Source: Telopea speciosissima (Eukaryota; Streptophyta; Magnoliopsida; Proteales; Proteaceae). Taken from it: a DNA stretch of 64,000 nucleotides. Position 1 is the stretch's first letter. Each line of letters opens with the position of its first letter. Where the stretch lies: the NCBI RefSeq assembly GCF_018873765.1, contig NC_057920.1, forward strand, positions 8,817,307 to 8,881,306, given 5' to 3'. The notes under the pieces were generated by a model. It saw only the letters and a program-made list of their open reading frames with translations, had not been told where the DNA came from and made no database searches. This document shows positions 45,401-58,441 of this stretch, in pieces. Position numbers and translations under genes: made by a program.

Positions 45401-48400
45401 TGATCCAAAGAGGAAGTCTTTAACATCTTTGTCAGTTTCACCAACTGACCCATCACCTCCAAGTGTATTTAGATAGAGTGTCGCCCTGTCACGAACCTGT
45501 GTAAAGATTGGCAGAACAAATTCTTAGCAATTAGAATGATTAAGAAACAAGACTGGGTTGTGCAGCCATGACATAGAGTAAACAGGGGGAGAGGGAGAAG
45601 GAAGGCATCAAAACATTAAATAGTTTAAGCTGAAATGCTTCCCAAGGATAGTTGAACACTGTAAACATATAAAACTTCCAATGGAACAAGATAAAGAGCT
45701 AAGTGGATTGAAAGTGAGCAAACTTATGATTTGTCAAGGTGAGCATATATTGTATTAAGAAATATAATGCCAATATATCCTTGGAAATTATATTATAGTT
45801 GTTGTATAGTAGAACATAAATCGCTAGATCTGGAGATGGGAAGATGGTCAAAGTTGGTATATGATAAAATTTCCTACTAGGATAGAATATATAATGATAC
45901 TTCTACGTATGGAGGTGCATAACATCTATAAAACAAGAGTAAAAGACTATGTACACATTTAAGAGGGAAAAAGGAAGAGTTGTAGCCAATCCCTAAATAA
46001 GGAGGGAAGTAGGCAGGACAAGCATCAATAATCAATCAGACGAATTGATACTATACATAATAAGTTTGAGATTTGATCCTGAAATGAATTCTTTTTTGTT
46101 TTCATAAACATAAAAATTTTCATTCAAGTTCACACAATTCAATATTTCAAGACATCAAGCATATTAAAAAACAATGAAGAGGAAAATAGCTTCTATCAAT
46201 TCAGTCTCACAAGGAAAGAAACAGGTTAGGTATTTATTCCCTCCTTTCATTTCTAAGAAATATGAATACTAACAGAAAACTAGAGCAGACTGATGAGCAT
46301 ATACATAAACGAATAATGAGGTTCTACTATCTTGTATAAATCATAGGGAGGTTATTGACTCCGGCTTGACTCGACTCAATTAAGCTTTTTCCAACAAAAT
46401 GGGGTTGGCTAAAGATCCGTGTAGCCAACCCCATTGAAGGTTATTGATCAAGGGACTTAAAATTACAGGGGCAACAACTTCGATAATCAGCCTAAGCCAT
46501 AAAGCAGCAAAATAAAGTCACTAAACATCACCAGCAGAAATAACCAATGACGCATGTATCATTTTGCTACTTTCTGGAACAATAATGCATACAAGAGAAA
46601 CATGGTGAACCAACATAACCAGTCTGCATTCTCAAAATTAAATCACAGAAGTTTCAGAAGCCCAAATTCTAGTATGGAAACGCAATTACAAAGTCTGGTA
46701 ACACTTAAATTTCCAAAGCACGTTTGGAATCAACCAACTTCAATAGTTAAAGTTAATTTTCATGCATCACCAATTTAAAACAAGAAATGCTTCATATATT
46801 ACAGTGAAACTCACCTCATCATCACTGTCAAAGAGGCAGCGTCTCAACAGAACAAATATTCGAGGCTGCAACAATTAGTCCAGCAAGAATCAAAACCAAA
46901 ATTAAGAAAGAAAATATTCAGTAGAAACTGATGAAGTGATGGAATAAGACATTACCTTCAACGAATCGACCACAGCACCAAACTTCGCCAATGTACTCAC
47001 AGCATTAGCCCGAACAGTAGCATTTTCAAGAATCACACGATTATAAATGTACCTTATGTATTTGCTGGGATCAGATGTCTTTGGCCCCTCATTTCCCAGA
47101 AAATGAAGTATCTGAGAAAATACAGGGGAATAAACAAACAGACAAGAAACCACAGAAAACAATTTCAAGCAGCTCATAAATTGAATCGGACCAATCTAGG
47201 TGAGAAAATGCCCACCTGAGAAGACAGATATGTGAATTCACAATCCTCAATAAATTCACAGAGATGAAACAATCCACTTTCTTTAGCATCCGGTATATCT
47301 CTTATTAGGATAACAATTGAGTCAACAATTGCCTTCTTATACTCAAAACCACCTTCTTCTCTGAGAATGTTGCTCAAGAAGTTCATCCTAGAAATAAACA
47401 GGGGAAGGAAAAATTAATCCAATCCAAATTTCAACGCTTTTGAGGCATACAATTTTAAAAATAAAATCTGAGGTCACTCACAACGTTCGATACTTAAGTG
47501 GGAACTTAAGGCACAACGATCGTATGGCTTCCACAACAACAATCTTGAACTCATCGGCAATATCGGACATAAAATTGGTTATCTGTTTCATCAGGCGATC
47601 TACACTTGACTCATTTCCTGTCTTCAAGAGAGTAGTGATAGCAAGTGTAGCAATGCTTCTGTTTTGGTCTGAAATTAAGCTTTCCATGTCTATATTGCAA
47701 TTTGTAACTGCCATGGGATGAGTCATTGCAACCTGCACAAAATTGAAAATTAAATAAATAACCAAGCTGAATATAGTGATCAAGTTCATCATCATGATAT
47801 CATGTTCACACTTAAAACTGGAAATGGCAGGTTTCAGACTTCCTGAAAATTGAAAATTCAACACCTAGTTTGGCTAATGAAAGCAAAAACTTTAGTTAAA
47901 ACCATAACCTCAAAGAGGGGCAAAACAAACCAACTGAAGTTCTAGTTATTTTAACAGTAAGTAATTATTACCAAGCTTTAAAAGGTATCAGAAACTATTT
48001 GAGAAAAGCATTTAATTAGCCAAATATAATGTCCACAGAAACACCCCTTCAAGCATTGCACCATGTTTCTACACATCAGGTAGTTCAATGGTCAACAGTA
48101 TGGCCCACACATACATGAGGATTTCCCTTGCTTTTCCAACATCCTTTTTGTCCCTGTTCTTCCAACAAAATTGAGTTTTCAGAAGATTTTCAAAAGCATT
48201 ATTCTCGTACATGCTGATGCCAAATTTTTTTAAAAAAAAATCAATAGATGTACAAGTAGACAAATCCATAAAGTCTGATCCCCAATAAATACTACCATGT
48301 TGCAGAAATAGCTGACAGTCTTGCATTGCGCATGATCTAGAGTGCATTGAGGATAACTAAAAACACGTCGTACAATAACCAATTCATTTGAAGTAGCACA

Positions 48401-51400
48401 CACACAAACATCTACTGAGTTCTCAAAACTTAACTACATATCTTATCCTACACCAATGGTCGATATGGGAGAGATCTGATGATATGGCTAAAAGAAAATA
48501 AAGGGATAACAAGAGATAAAGATAGATGTAGGGTTCTCTTCGAGGGTAAACCTACCTCCACAAAGGCTACGAGGGTCTAACTTTTTCTTTGAATATTCTC
48601 CACTCCCATTTCATTATTCTAGTAGCATTTAAATATATAAAGAAATGCAACTAATTCCTATTTCTTCTCAACAACCTGAAAAGATTATTGCAACGTTCAA
48701 GAGATTAGTCTTGACTTATTCAAATATTAAAAGCAAGTCTATAAACTAGACAAAGGAAAAGGAAAAGTGGACTAGGTGGTTGTGTTGCAATGTGTGCAGG
48801 TGGAGTGGGGACTTGTTGGTGTGCACGTATCATCCATTCCTAGATTTAAGGGATCAGATTTAAAGAAGGACAATAGTAGAACTTAGTATCTAATATACCA
48901 GATCTGAATAAGGGGCGAAATTGAGATATTGGGGAAATTGATAGTGCTGGATTGGATGGAAGAGAGAGAGTGGTCGCAGGATATTAATGAGGAGATAAAG
49001 CAGGAGGTAAAACAGGGAAGAAAAATATTAAGAATCAGATCTATTAAAACAATTGATAGAAGGAAGAGAGGAAAGAGATGGCTAATAGAAGAGAAATGGA
49101 GAAAAAGTGGGACAGAAAGAAGGGAGAATCCGAGAGAGGGATCTAACCAAAGGAGAGAGAAGGGAATGGGAGAGAGCCAAGCTGCAACCTTTAGTCAAAA
49201 ACAAAAACAACAAAAGGACCAATCGATACCTAGAATGAAGGACTACATGACATGCTAGAAACCCCTATTTTAAATAACCAAAAATTACATATTTGCCCCC
49301 CAACTTGAAACAAAGTATAAGACAAATATAGCAATTATGCAATGTAAACTATGTACCCTGGATATGGCAAGAATAAACGTCATCAAACTTTGCACTCTAA
49401 GTGAAGTGTCAGACAAAGGTTACTGCTCCTATCTTGAAGAGTCCAGTAAACACATGTCGTAAATGAATGAAGATAACATGTTCAAGCTATGAGAGGGCCT
49501 AGACAACCCCCAATTCCAAAGTACATTTTAATCTTTCTATAAAACAGTAGGAACTCAAACCAAGTTGACTCACCATAAAATATGACACAATAGCAAAAAC
49601 AACACAAAATTTGTAACCCACTTAAAGACCCTAAAGAAAGAGCAAAATAAACCATGGATGATTAGATGGAAGTCCAACAACAAAAAGAAATCCTCCAAAC
49701 AATCTCCAGGGAAGACCACAAAATTACATATGAAAGTTAATAATACTTTTCTTTTTGAACAATTTCTAAAACAGCATATTTTGAACCCCAAACCCATTCA
49801 TAGATATCAACAGATTTCTAAGAATAATCCTAAATCAACTCAAAAGGGGAGGGGGAGAAATGGGACAAGCAAAACACATTGGTGAAATATTTCTGGCCTA
49901 TAGAGATTAGAGAGGAAAATTGAGTAAGAAACCTTATTTAGGGTGCGAACAGCAGCAAAACGAAGCACTGGTTTGGATGAACTCAAGAATAGTTGTAAAA
50001 CTGTGATTGCAGGAGTCAGTTCTCGACTGGTCACACCACTCAGCTCTGTTATTGCTCTAGCAGCTTCAAAAATCACCATTTCAGCTTTGTGTCGCAGACA
50101 ACTTTCAAGAAAATCATAAAAAGGACGCTCTCCAGTCTGGGTGTTCTGGCCTGACTCCCGTATTACCTGCATCAGCATTTGTTTCAGAATGATTGACTAG
50201 TCTAACACTAAAAGAAATTACTCATTGTAATTTTTTGATAGATTCCTCGCGATATAGTAAGTACAATACAATTTTCAGCAAAGAGGTGCACCTGACTAGT
50301 ATAACGAATCAGGAGGCACTGAGCCAAAGGTGAGCGAACTGTTCCCCTTGTTAAGCTTGTAACTAGCTTGCTAACAGCTAATCGATCATTTTGCCGTATC
50401 TGCAAGTTGACAGTTCACACAGATAATCAACATTTTAACAACTTCTGAATGCAAATCTTTAACTTGAAAGCATTTGAAGTTGGGCTAAAAGCTACAGTGC
50501 ATACTTCCTTGGCAATCATTTGAAGAGGAACAAAATCAGATTTCATGATACGAAGACAACTAAGTTATATTCTGTTGTTTCATCTAATTATTTATGTAGT
50601 ATTTTAGAGAACTGTTCTCAGTTCAGGATCATGGGCCATCACTAGATAAATAGATTCAGTAACCTACTGTCATATGGTGAATACACTGAATTATAATTAC
50701 AAACCAAGGCCTCCATACAATACAAAAAAGATCCAGAACAGGAGAAGAGGAGTTGAAGAGAAGGCGAGATACTAATCTGGCAACAAATGAGAATAAACTT
50801 CAAAGATTTCATATTTTACAGTGCAGTAGGACCACAAGAAGTATCTACAAGCTTAATAACAAAAGAGAAGGTAAAAGAGATATTAGAGTTCCAATGAACC
50901 AACACAGCTGAAGCCCCAAAAAAAAATACTTGTTCAAAAGTTCATTAACAATGCCACATCCATTATACAGCAACATATATAAAAATTCACCAATAACAAG
51001 TTGTTCAATGAAACTGTTGTCTATGTAAAAATGAATTTAATTAAAAAAAAAAAAAGTTGTTCAATGGAAGTAGAAAACTAAGTATTGGTGAACTTTTATA
51101 ACTCCTCTTAATATACCACTCACATTTTGAGTAACTACTCGAACTAAAAACTAAGAAACTAAACCCCCCAATAGCAAAAAAAATACTCATATCCATGCCA
51201 CGACACAAGATGTTGTGCCAAAACAAGTGAAGGGATTTTAAACAACTCCCAAACCAGAACCTGTTTTACAATACATTAGTACTAATGACTCCACACAACA
51301 ATCCCACCAAAAGGTCTGAGGTTTCAACCCCACAAACTTGCAAAGACCAAAAATCCTGGAACTCATGCAAAACAGAAAATATCTGCACTTAACTCTTAAC

Positions 51401-54222
51401 CTGGCCATGCCCATCACAAGAGAGAGGAGGGCTACAAACCAGGTAGAAGGCACTTCTGCAAGTACTTGTAGACAATAAAATTGTTATTCATGGTGATGGT
51501 TATATTTTCCAAATCTGAGTAACGACTCCTGATTTTTAAATTTACCTTTTCTCATAAATATTCCATCATCTTACACAATTTTACCAATATTTCACACAAT
51601 TTGAAAATTTTATGCCATTTCAATCTCTCAAATAAGTTACCACTTCTAAAAGGGCATACCCAGTGCACGAGGCTCCCGCCACTGCGGGGTCTGGGGAGGG
51701 TCATAATTTACCACTTCTGCACAACTGAAATATCAACTCAAGCCCACATAGAAAAATATGATTACAAAAAAAAAAATAGCGAATGAAGTATGACAGGTCT
51801 ACAGAAGGTAGCTAAGACACCAACAAGCACATAAAGCTGAACTAAAGGAGGCCCCTGCATCAAGGAAGTGCCTCACTGAAGCTCTTATTAAACTTTTGCA
51901 TATGTAAGCATGTGTATCATCACTTGCTTTACACCTCCTAAGTTTGCAATACACTTGCAGTAAGGTTATTTTGGTCAGTGCACTTGTTCTTTTTTCCCCC
52001 TTAGTATCCATTGTCAGCAAGCTGAAAGAGAAATACTAGTGATTGAACTATGAAATTAATCGAAAAATAATCTGGCTTTTATGCATTCAACAAAAATAGA
52101 AGCTAGTCAATCAAGAAGCTGTACGATCTAGTTAACTGTTGTCTTACATTATTACTTAATTATACCCATAAGAGCGGATCCTATTGAAAGAAGCTCAAAA
52201 GACAGTCAAAAAGAATAAAGTGAAAGACACTAATTTGACAAATAACGAAGTAATTCTAAGGATGAAGAAAAATACAAAAATAGGAAAAGAAACTGAACCA
52301 AACACAACAAATAAAAATTGTTGCAGAAATATGATAGTACTGAAGGTAGACAATCCTGTTGAAATTATCATAAATAAATTGAAAAACCAACAGATTCAAA
52401 TGCTATGCATGGCCCATATGTCCCATTCACAGTCAAATCCTGCATAAAATAACTGGAACACATCTGAGCAAACTCACTACTTTCTAATGCTATGCACTCA
52501 ACCACAAATACAAAAGCTTCTTACCATCAAACAATAAATACAGAGACAACCCAATAATTCAAATAAACAAACAATTGAACCACCGAGAGTGTATCATGTT
52601 CTTTGAAGCATCATTCGTAGGATTTCAAACCAATAACCAGCTTGATGTTCTCTATAAATCAAAATACAATGAGGGAGAAATAATGCAACCTACCTGGTGG
52701 AGAAGAGCCAGAGCATGGAATTGTACAAGGGCAGCCCTTGATTGAACAGCTTCCTGCACCTCATTACTCCACCGTTTGACAATCTCCGGATTTGTCTGTT
52801 TGAATAACAAGTATGAGAAGACAAACCCAATAACTATAACTATGTATATAAAACCTATAACAAGAAACCATGTGCAGTACCTGAAGTAAGTGAATTCCGC
52901 TAACAAGAGCAGCACTGGCAACAACAGGATTCTTGTCAACAATTGCTTGCTTCAGGTATCTTTCTATTTGTGTAAGAAGAGTACCATCAGTAATTCTACA
53001 AAGAACCCGGATGGCATTGGCCCTATACATGTCAGACTTGCTATTCATATCCTTCATCAGTGAGCTCGTGACAATAATAACCTTTGCCAAAGAACATCAC
53101 AAGTGAGCATCTAATTTTACACTGGAGGAAAATGTACAAAGAAAAGCAAATTTGACCAACAACCTCATCAGCCGAGGGGGAAAGCTCCTTGATTATCAAA
53201 TAAACCATTCTTCTCAATCCTATATCCTTAGACTGGAAAAGCTTCGTGACAGCAAAGAACACTTCCGTTGCCTCAACCTATCAATAACATAGAAACCTCC
53301 AAATCATGAAAAAGAGATCACAGCCACTTGGGACAAAAAAAAAGAAAACCAATAAAAAAATGCTATGGGAAAGATAAGCATATATAGAAATCTGACCTTT
53401 GTGAAGGTTTCTCCTTGGTTAAGTAAATAAAGGAGTTTTGTTATAACCTGGTAAAGAGAAAACATGGCAGAACCTGATAAGCTTAATCCATTCCATAAAT
53501 ATATGAGAGGCAAATTAAGAACTGAATAACATAAAGCAATAACTAATTATCCAAAAAATAATAATAACAAAGCAAGAACCTGTGAGCATCTCCTGGGATC
53601 AAGTTGAGGATCGTTGAAAACCCTAGCTTCTTGAAGGACAGCACCCTTCTCAATCCCAGTAAATGGAGAGTATTCCGCTGATAAAAAAAATCAAACAAAT
53701 CTAATGTCAGAAAACTATCTTCTGAAGCATAAGATTGACCTGTAATTACTCCAAGCAACATAATTATAAACTCGCGCCAAAACAGCGAATAAATTGGAAG
53801 ATCATGTCTACAACCACCTACATTGTAATCAAACAGCACAAAGTAACTAATCTAGAACATCTGGGAAAATGTAAAATAAGAATTATCATTAAATCTAGCA
53901 ACAAATAAACATGATTCTCTTTGAAGTATATGAATTTCATCGATTCAACATTATCCTTAACGAAAACAAAAGATGCAGAACAAAAAAAATAACAGATCCA
54001 CAAGTAAGACGACGGATCTAAGAGATTACAACAGAAAAACTGAAAACTTGAACCTAAATTGACATTGAGAATTCATTACAATGAGGATAAAGTACAGATC
54101 GACAATGGAAACTCATGTCATAACACAAAATCTAAAACAACATGGAATTTTGAAATTCGAGATTCCCCAGGCCTACCTTCATCATCTCGATCATCGTCTT
54201 TCTTAGCAAGAGGTTGAGCCAT
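36486..54222 (-). CDS. COPG: coatomer gamma subunit (gamma-COP)
   Basis: This is a subunit of the COPI vesicle coat (F-subcomplex), acting in Golgi-to-ER and intra-Golgi transport. Eighteen coding exons: 54222-54177, 53677-53580, 53447-53397, 53277-53164, 53081-52881, 52795-52694, 50399-50292, 50166-49933, 47732-47482, 47387-47216, 47111-46956, 46865-46815, 45496-45356, 45213-45016, 44924-44793, 44703-44530, 37502-37263, 36680-36486 (TGA). They join in frame to 887 residues; Arabidopsis gamma-COP has 886. The start is [15 protein letters not shown]. Residues 20-560 are the adaptin-like alpha-solenoid ([50 protein letters not shown]). A linker KPTGLDAPP leads to the appendage platform ([24 protein letters not shown]) and the C-terminal domain ([27 protein letters not shown]). 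Intron 16 is 7.0 kb and transposon-filled. The donor of exon 4, GAG|GTTGTT, is weak. Confidence 0.97.
37881..38020. repeat. 140-base fold-back element
   Basis: The arms starting GTTTTGTACACG and ending GTCTACAAAAC pair over about 55 bases at roughly 80% identity. The inner pairs include CAACCATTGGATGGG with CCCATCCAATGGTT. The loop is short. It is probably a MITE; a hairpin RNA is possible because it lies in a transcribed intron. Confidence 0.65.
38793..40262. repeat. two duplicated segments in the order A-B-B'-A'
   Basis: Segment B (about 39232-39545) recurs as B' (about 39716-40040) at high identity. Segment A (about 38793-39050) recurs as A' (about 40044-40262). Both pairs are direct repeats, but their order is A, B, B', A', so a single tandem duplication does not explain it. 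CT microsatellites lie in A (about 38892) and after B (about 39553). Confidence 0.75.
40263..41739 (+). mobile_element. RTE-clade LINE, 5'-truncated
   Basis: The reverse transcriptase is readable in pieces: [22 protein letters not shown] and [14 protein letters not shown] (40300-40490), then [18 protein letters not shown] and the FADD-like box region (40660-40790). The connection domain [20 protein letters not shown] follows at 41210-41270, and [20 protein letters not shown] after it. Stops and frameshifts break the frame. The 3' end is the block 'gaccccattaagttgggata', 'aggctgag' and (TTG)n at 41690-41739. The endonuclease domain is missing. Confidence 0.9.
42030..43190 (+). repeat. possible solo LTR and fold-back, unclassified
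   Basis: The stretch has LTR-like layout: repeated 'gccatcagtttaagtt' motifs, an aataaatagaag box near 42422, then a pyrimidine-rich leader-like part. Within it, 42727-42900 has inverted 'gcaagctagca' and 'tgctagcttgc' arms. No target duplication was found, so the class is uncertain. Confidence 0.4.
43191..44170. mobile_element. hAT-like MITE, 980 bases
   Basis: The left end TAAGGATGTAAACGGAT and the inverse of the right end TAGAGATGTCAACAGAT match at most positions. The subterminal parts are full of 'ccgaattcg' and 'atccgga' motifs. Flanks TGTTCATC and GTTCTATC resemble an 8-base target duplication with changes. It is the same family as the copy at 58031-58432. Confidence 0.65.
45497..46814 (-). 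other. gamma-COP intron 12
   Basis: The only feature is a 14-base perfect inverted repeat at 46398-46411 and 46422-46435 with a 10-base loop. The rest is AT-rich. Confidence 0.65.
46398..46435. repeat. short perfect hairpin AATGGGGTTGGCTA
   Basis: AATGGGGTTGGCTA pairs exactly with TAGCCAACCCCATT across a 10-base loop. The arm sequence is the same block that precedes the 3' tail of RTE elements in this window, so it may be two abutting RTE tails. Confidence 0.7.
47733..49932 (-). other. gamma-COP intron 8
   Basis: There are no coding exons. A strongly purine-biased tract on the plus strand lies at about 48950-49180. I see nothing else distinctive. Confidence 0.6.
50400..52693 (-). other. gamma-COP intron 6
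   Basis: This is AT-rich intron of 2.3 kb. I see no gene or clear transposon end. Confidence 0.6.
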
Positions 54223-54579
54223 GGCAAAATCAAAAGAATTTTGCACAGATCTGTGAGACTCCGTTGGCAATGAAATGGGGGAGAGCTGACGAACCTATGT
54301 CGCTCGCTCAGCAAGTGAAGTCGAGGGTTGGAAGACGAATTAATCCTTAATTTATTTTCCAGCATAAATATGATTTCGTCCTTATGGATGCACCGTTGGA
54401 TTTTTCTAAAATACCATCTTTCTTATACTGCGAAGACATCAGACGGTGTAGACGTTACAAGTGTCGTAAACATAACGCATACGGTTTTGTCGGGGAACGA
54501 CAAGTCGCGTAGGGCCCATACACATAGAGAGGAAAGTTGAAACCGTTGATTGAGACCATTTGACAGGCAAGCATCTTGT

Positions 54580-54790
54580 TTTAGTAATCGGTATCCGTCT
54601 CGGTCTCGGCTGATACAGACCAATACCGATCAGGATCGGTTCGTATCGGTCCGTATCAGTCCAAATCGGACAGATATAACAATGTTTCCTTTGAAAAAAC
54701 AGGATTGATCAAGAATCGATATCAATCTCGACTGATACTAATACAAATCGGCATATCCCGATTCGATATCGATTCCTCAAACCATGCTTA
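54580..54790. repeat. gatcggtatcgg-type dispersed repeat upstream of gamma-COP
   Basis: Dense 'atcggtatccg', 'ggatcggttcgtatcggtcc' and 'atcgatatc' motifs begin about 360 bases upstream of the gamma-COP ATG. The stretch is akin to 33310-33790. Confidence 0.5.
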
Positions 54791-55049
54791 TGATCCACAA
54801 AATTAATGGTTTGGATTAATCAGCTCACGAAATTCAGTTTAAGAACAATATAACTTCTCATTAACTTTTCGTGGTGGTAAGGTTGCTTGCTTTGCTCAAA
54901 AGTTGCTCCTGTTGATGATACATTTACCTTCTGTTTGTTAATGATCTTTTGACCATTTAATCTATTCTAGACTTGTTTTTGGATTTGTTAAGAAATCAGG
55001 CCAGTAAATTAATTACGATAAGAGTGACTACTTCTTTAGTTGGAATGTA

Positions 55050-57418
55050 CCCCATAATGAAAAATCGAGGCTTGCTTCTTTCATAGGGATTAAAGAAATC
55101 ACGAGATACGATGTATCTATGAACCAACTTTTCCATCATCGATATTGTGTTGAGGGCCTTCATCGTATCGTTTAGAGACTAGAGAGTCGGATAATGGTTT
55201 GGAAATCCAATTTGCTATCTTTTGTTGGTTGGCGAGTGTTAATTCAATCTGTCTCGGCATCTGTCTCTATTAATCTTATGCCATGTTATATGTTCCCCCT
55301 TAAAAGTCTGGATTCTACTTGTTCTAAATTTTGGAATGGGAATAAAAGAATTGGAGAAAGCTTCATCCCATTTCATGGGGAAAAGGTTTGTTATCCAAAA
55401 TTTGAAGGGTGTTTGGGGTTGTGGGACTCTTTCAACCATAATAAGGCTCTTCTCTTAAAATTAGGATGGAGGTTGCTAGTTGAACCTTCTGCCATATGGG
55501 TGAGAGTTTTACGGGGCAAATATTTATATCAAAAATCTATTTTTGATTCGAGGTTATAGTTTACAAAGGCTCTTGGACTTGGAATAGTATCATTGGGATT
55601 CTTTTTTATTTACAAAAGATGGTTTACATAAAGATTGGAATAAGGGTGTTAATTTGGAATTGAAACTAAATATTGAAACTAACCATATAAAACAATATTG
55701 AACCATACCGAAACAAATTTGGTACGATTTCAATATAGGAAACTAGAATCTCTCTTGATACAATACGACATCGATTTAGAAGACAAAATTGTTGGTACTT
55801 ATCGATACCATACCGAATTTGTATCGAATCGAGGCTAAATCGTACCAAATTTTGTCCAGAATTCCCCTCTCCCCTTCTCCACATTTTACTGGAATTCTGT
55901 AACTTACATAATTGGTACAGTACTCTTGTTGAATATGAATTTTAACCATTTGCAATATTTGGGCAGATATTCTGTCCATATTTTTCATGAAATGTTTGTT
56001 GTGACAATGCTCATATTTGTACCGAATAAATATTCGAATATGGTACCAAATAAAAACTGTTTTTAATACCGAATACAAATCGTATTGGACCAGAACCAAG
56101 TTGGTACGGTATCAGTATTGGAAATATAGTTAGTATTGTATCTGCTTTCTATCGTCTATATTGTACCGAAAACATACCAGATTCTCGATACCGTACCAAT
56201 TGACACCCTTAAGTTGGATCTTGTAGGAATACCTATTTCTGATTTGATCCTTGACTCCTTTCAGACCCTCTTTTCCACATCCAATCGAATTATGCTCGGC
56301 TGAATTTTCCTCAACTTATGAGTGACTATATCTTAGAGTAGGATTGGAATTTTGATTTATTGTCCACTTGTCTACCTTTGCATTGAATTACTGGGATTCA
56401 TAAGATTCATTTGTCCTTAGTTGAGGATCGTTGGTGGTGTGCTCTTTCTAAGAATAGATTGCTTACTACCAAAATGGTTGTCAAGTTCCTTTCTTCCCAT
56501 TTAAACATATCTAGGCGATTAGTGTTTGATCAGTTTACCTCTAAGGTGGTGGAGATTTTTTGGAAACTTCAAATACATCCAAAGCTCAAGATGTTTTTTT
56601 GGCGGCGTCTATTTAATAGGCTTCCTTTTTGTGACCCCTTAACTCAATGGTTGCATATTGACCCTTCTTGTATTTTATGTAGTGCTCCCAATGAATCCGT
56701 CGGTCATTTAGTTTTTATTTGCTAAGTGTCTAAGAGAATATGGGTTATGGGGCCTCTGAGGTTGAGGTTTGATTCGTTATTCCCTTAGTTTTGTTTGTCT
56801 TTTATTATGCACCTCTTTAATTCTAATTATTTTTCTCGCTCTAATCTTCATTGGTTCTTTAGTGTTATAGTGATCACTAGTTAATTTATTTGGTCTCACA
56901 GAAACAAGGTTGTAATTGCTAACTATCAGCCTAGTCCTTTGATGATTCTGAATCTTATTAATACGTGGATTGATGATCAAAGTTTGTCACCATATCAGGT
57001 TCCAACTCCTCATTCTTTCCCTATCTCGGCTGAGCCTACTTTGATTTCCCCTTTAACCACTATGCTGCCCACTTTGGATTTCCATGTTTTAATCTATGTA
57101 GGTACCTAATCACATCTTGAACAGATCTGGATGGGCTTATAGCATTTTATAACAAGGCCACTGTCAGCTGATTGCTATGGGGTTTCTGTCTGTTGGAAAA
57201 CAAATGGATGTTGTAGCTAGGGGTCTTTTGAATGACGTGTCTACTGTTGCTCTTTTGGGATGGTTGATTGTGGAAATTCGAACAGCTATGCCGGAGTTGA
57301 TGCAATGGTTACCGGAGCCAAGTGTGGGGGTATGGCCTTGGGACTTTGGTTTCTTTTCTTTTGTCTATTTCAGAGTACTCTAAAGGAATGTTTTTTTACC
57401 AAAAAAAAAAAAAAAAAA
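55050..57418 (+). mobile_element. L1-type LINE 3' half, interrupted by a MITE
   Basis: The C-terminal part of the reverse transcriptase region is readable at 55190-55560 (FWNGNKRIG, YPKFEGCLGLWD, NKALLLKLGWRL). After the MITE insertion (55642-56211) the zinc-binding zf-RVT domain follows at 56411-56725 (WWCALSKNRLLTTK, IHPKLKMFFWRRLFNRLP, CILCSAPNESVGHL). A poly(A) run at about 57402-57418 marks the LINE tail. Stops break the frame and the endonuclease and RT core are missing. Confidence 0.85.
55642..56211. mobile_element. hAT-like MITE nested in the LINE
   Basis: The ends TAAGGGTGTTAATT and (inverse) TAAGGGTGTCAATT match at 13 of 14 positions. The arms carry 'ggtacgg' and 'cgataccgtacc' motifs, as at 18776-19288. 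The insertion splits the LINE reading region. Confidence 0.8.
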
Positions 57419-58021
57419 GGAATGGTTTTTTGTGATAAGTCTGATGATACTATTTGTTCAAGTGGCTGGCTAGCAAAGCTATACTTTAGAAGTTACATTT
57501 CTTACTATTCGGGGATAATGTAAATATTAACAGTTTTATTTCTTAATGGTAGTTTTTTACTTTAATAAATGAAAAATAACTTACCATGGGCCTAGTCCAA
57601 TTTTAAATACTTGGAATCGGGATCCGGATAGGTCTCGCATTGAATCAGAATCGATCCAAAATATGTAGGAATTGACTTAAAAACACCCTAACCTTAGTTT
57701 TCGTGCAAATTTGGCTAGAGCTGGAACAGCCAGAATGAAGATGATTGGCATCAATCGATTATGATCTGAACCAGCCGTGCAAATCTAATGTTTAAATCCT
57801 TGACCTAGTCTTTCCTAGTTCATGTGGGCTGCGGGGTCTTACATGGACCCGAGGTTTACCGGTCTACACATATAAAAATAAGGGTGAACCGAGAATCCTT
57901 GTCCCACCAAAAAAGCCACACATTGTTACCGAGTAATTTCGGTTCACTGTACAAGTCGATAATTATATAATTTAGCAAGAGACCTTTGGCCATGCGCACA
58001 AGCTTATGCAATTATGCCTCT
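57419..58021. other. intergenic, nothing recognised
   Basis: AT-rich sequence between the LINE tail and the MITE at 58031. Confidence 0.5.
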
Positions 58022-58030
58022 ATTTTGGCT

Positions 58031-58432
58031 AGAGATGTAAAGGGATCGAATACGGATAAGATGTTATCAGATCTAGATATCCCCAAGCTAACCAGATTTA
58101 AATACTCCTAAACATTACATATGCAAATTGAATCCAGATTTTCGTCTATCCGTTTACCTTCCTGACTTGTGTAACCCAGACCTTCCCCCCCTAATGATAA
58201 TAGTTCGCTGTCAATCCACATCTCTTAGTTTTCTTAGCTGTTTTCCTCATTCTCTAGAACATGTTGAATCTTCAAGAACCTTCAAGATCATTAGCTATTT
58301 AATTTGTTATTATTAGTTGAATATATATTCGAAATGGATAGATTATGTTCTGGATTATCCAAATTTGGATACCCCTAAACGGATCCGAATGCTAATCAAA
58401 TTCATATTTTCGGCTATCTATTCACATCCCTG
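58031..58432. mobile_element. hAT-like MITE with exact target-site duplication
   Basis: This 402-base element is flanked on both sides by ATTTTGGCT (58022-58030 and 58433-58441). Its ends AGAGATGTAAAGGGAT and ...ATTCACATCCCTG are imperfect inverted repeats. It shares 'ttttcggctatct' and 'cggatccgaatgc' subterminal motifs with the copy at 43191-44170. Confidence 0.8.
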
Positions 58433-58441
58433 ATTTTGGCT

